From Fluoribacter dumoffii NY 23 (lineage in GTDB: Bacteria; Pseudomonadota; Gammaproteobacteria; Legionellales; Legionellaceae): a stretch of 64,000 nt of DNA. The stretch spans positions 2,612,500 to 2,676,499 of the forward strand of contig NZ_CM001373.1 of the NCBI RefSeq assembly GCF_000236165.1. Reading direction: 5' to 3'. Below the pieces are notes generated by a model that was not told the origin of the DNA, made no database searches, and saw only the letters and a list, made by a program, of their open reading frames with translations. Positions within the stretch are counted from its first letter, which is position 1, and each line of letters opens with the position of its first letter. Position numbers and translations under genes: made by a program. Of the stretch, positions 63,041 through 64,000 are shown one piece after another.

Positions 63041-64000
63041 TCACACAATAGAATGTCGTGCAAGGGGAAGATCATCCATCTTGCGATATAAATATTGCAA
63101 ATGTTGACCTAATCGTGCGCGTATTTGTTCCGGGGTAATAATTTCATCAATTAAACCTGATTCATAAGCATCTTTTAAAGAAGGATCAAGATTGAATCCA
63201 GCTTCTTCCTGGGACTTAACTTCTACAGACTGTTGACCGTCGGTATCTTGAACTTTTTTCGTGGTATCTTTACCCATAACGCCAAGGCTTGCAGTCTCCA
63301 ACGCTAAAACAAGATCCCCCTGTTGCGAAGCAGTTTGCATCATTAGAAACGCAGCAGCACCATAACACTTGCGCACAACCACACTCATTCTGGGTACCCG
63401 GGTTTGCATTGCAGCGCACAATCTAGCCCCATGTTGCAATAAACCTTTTTGCTCTTCGCGTTTACCTGGCATAAATCCGGGAACATCAATTAAAGTGAGT
63501 ATGGGAAGTCGATAAGCATCGCATATACGGATAAATTTGGCAGCTTTTTGTGCAGCATCGGAGTCGATCGCACCACTAAATCGAATACTCTGATTGGCCA
63601 CAACTCCCACTGCATATCCATGGATGCGTACAAAAGCGCAAATCATGGCTTGTCCATACATACTTTTATAATGCCCTACCTCTGAATTGTCCACAATCGC
63701 CTGAACTAAATCGAGCATATTAAAGGGTACTCTGGGATCCACAGGAATCTTGGGTACAGCATGGAGTGGCTCCATGATGCCATGAACCGGCGGACATTCT
63801 CCGCTATGTGAAGGAAAAAAATCGAGCATTTTTTTCACATGGCTGATTTGAGCGCTGATACTGTCATCAATAAAATCAGCAATCCCTGTGGTACTTGCAT
63901 GCATTGCGGTACCCCCTAATTCACTCATACTGACTTTTTCACCAATTGCTTGTTGCACTACCATGGGACTGGTAACCATTAAATAGCTGCGATGTTTGTT
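63041..64000 (-). CDS. Biotin-dependent acyl-CoA carboxyltransferase beta subunit (partial, 5' end off the window)
   Basis: At least 320 C-terminal codons are visible; the frame is open to the right edge with no convincing start (NKHRSYL precedes the first Met), so the N-terminal part is missing. VVANQSIRFSGAIDSDAAQKAAKFIR and LPILTLIDVPGFMPGKREEQKGLL belong to the carboxyltransferase C-terminal half that binds biotin, as in propionyl-, methylcrotonyl- or acetyl-CoA carboxylases (AccD5/PccB type). RKCYGAAAFLMM gives the oxyanion-hole region. It is upstream in the same leftward run as the acyl-CoA dehydrogenase. Its product (a carboxylated acyl-CoA) could feed the GH3/acyltransferase steps; this is inference. 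Confidence 0.85.
   Translation of the reverse strand, partial: NKHRSYLMVTSPMVVQQAIGEKVSMSELGGTAMHASTTGIADFIDDSISAQISHVKKMLDFFPSHSGECPPVHGIMEPLHAVPKIPVDPRVPFNMLDLVQAIVDNSEVGHYKSMYGQAMICAFVRIHGYAVGVVANQSIRFSGAIDSDAAQKAAKFIRICDAYRLPILTLIDVPGFMPGKREEQKGLLQHGARLCAAMQTRVPRMSVVVRKCYGAAAFLMMQTASQQGDLVLALETASLGVMGKDTTKKVQDTDGQQSVEVKSQEEAGFNLDPSLKDAYESGLIDEIITPEQIRARLGQHLQYLYRKMDDLPLARHSIV

Overview
The window looks like about 64 kb of chromosome from a non-pneumophila Legionella or close relative. The evidence is low GC content, Pht-type MFS transporters, a type IV pilus minor-pilin locus beside comEC, several unrecognised Legionella-like proteins with acidic C-termini typical of Dot/Icm substrates, and many free-living gammaproteobacterial housekeeping genes. 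I saw no insertion sequence, prophage, CRISPR array, rRNA or convincing tRNA.

Layout. 1-3.4 kb: malonate decarboxylase genes mdcA, a fused mdcC-mdcD, and the start of mdcE (cut by the left edge). 3.5-7.5 kb: NDH-2, an amino acid permease and a Rieske oxygenase. 7.6-10.6 kb: a VOC protein, a 40-aa ORF and two secreted-effector candidates, one with a papain-like C-H-D arrangement. 10.7-21.3 kb: Hsp20, exported carbonic anhydrase, an MFS/exported nucleoside hydrolase pair, a PhyH oxygenase, dam, two Pht-like MFS genes, malic enzyme and rpmE. 21.6-23.6 kb: a large protein with an N-terminal Ulp1/SidE-like (clan CE) cysteine protease signature. 23.8-34.9 kb: dps, two overlapping exonuclease III genes, wrbA, a small Legionella-type domain protein, hslVU, deoB with two Pht-like transporters (probably nucleoside uptake), and an ArnT-like glycosyltransferase. 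35.3-37.8 kb: another effector candidate and a polysaccharide deacetylase. 38.0-43.7 kb: fimT-pilV-pilW-pilX-pilE without pilY1, then comEC. 43.8-46.9 kb: ada, an effector candidate carrying a DSGIDS motif, a small membrane protein and mscS. 47.2-52.1 kb: a Gly/Tyr/His-rich exported protein and a nitric-oxide/respiration block (nsrR, DUF488, group III truncated haemoglobin, cydP, cydA, cydB, cydX) with two NsrR-like operators. 52.1-58.9 kb: L,D-transpeptidase, small hypothetical, mltA, coiled-coil effector candidate, DUF4153 membrane protein. 58.9-64 kb: a lipid/acyl group of left-handed beta-helix acyltransferase, GH3 family enzyme, acyl-CoA dehydrogenase and a biotin-dependent carboxyltransferase (cut by the right edge).

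Themes. Genes for an intracellular lifestyle (effector candidates, Pht transporters, nucleoside salvage, NO defence) are interspersed with core metabolism. The most interesting items are the clan CE protease, the IkappaB-like DSGIDS motif, the NsrR regulon with the complete cytochrome bd set including two tiny subunits, the pilus locus lacking pilY1, the MdcC-MdcD fusion, and the GH3-centred acyl cluster. All function calls rest on reading the sequence and on recalled family signatures; no database search was run.
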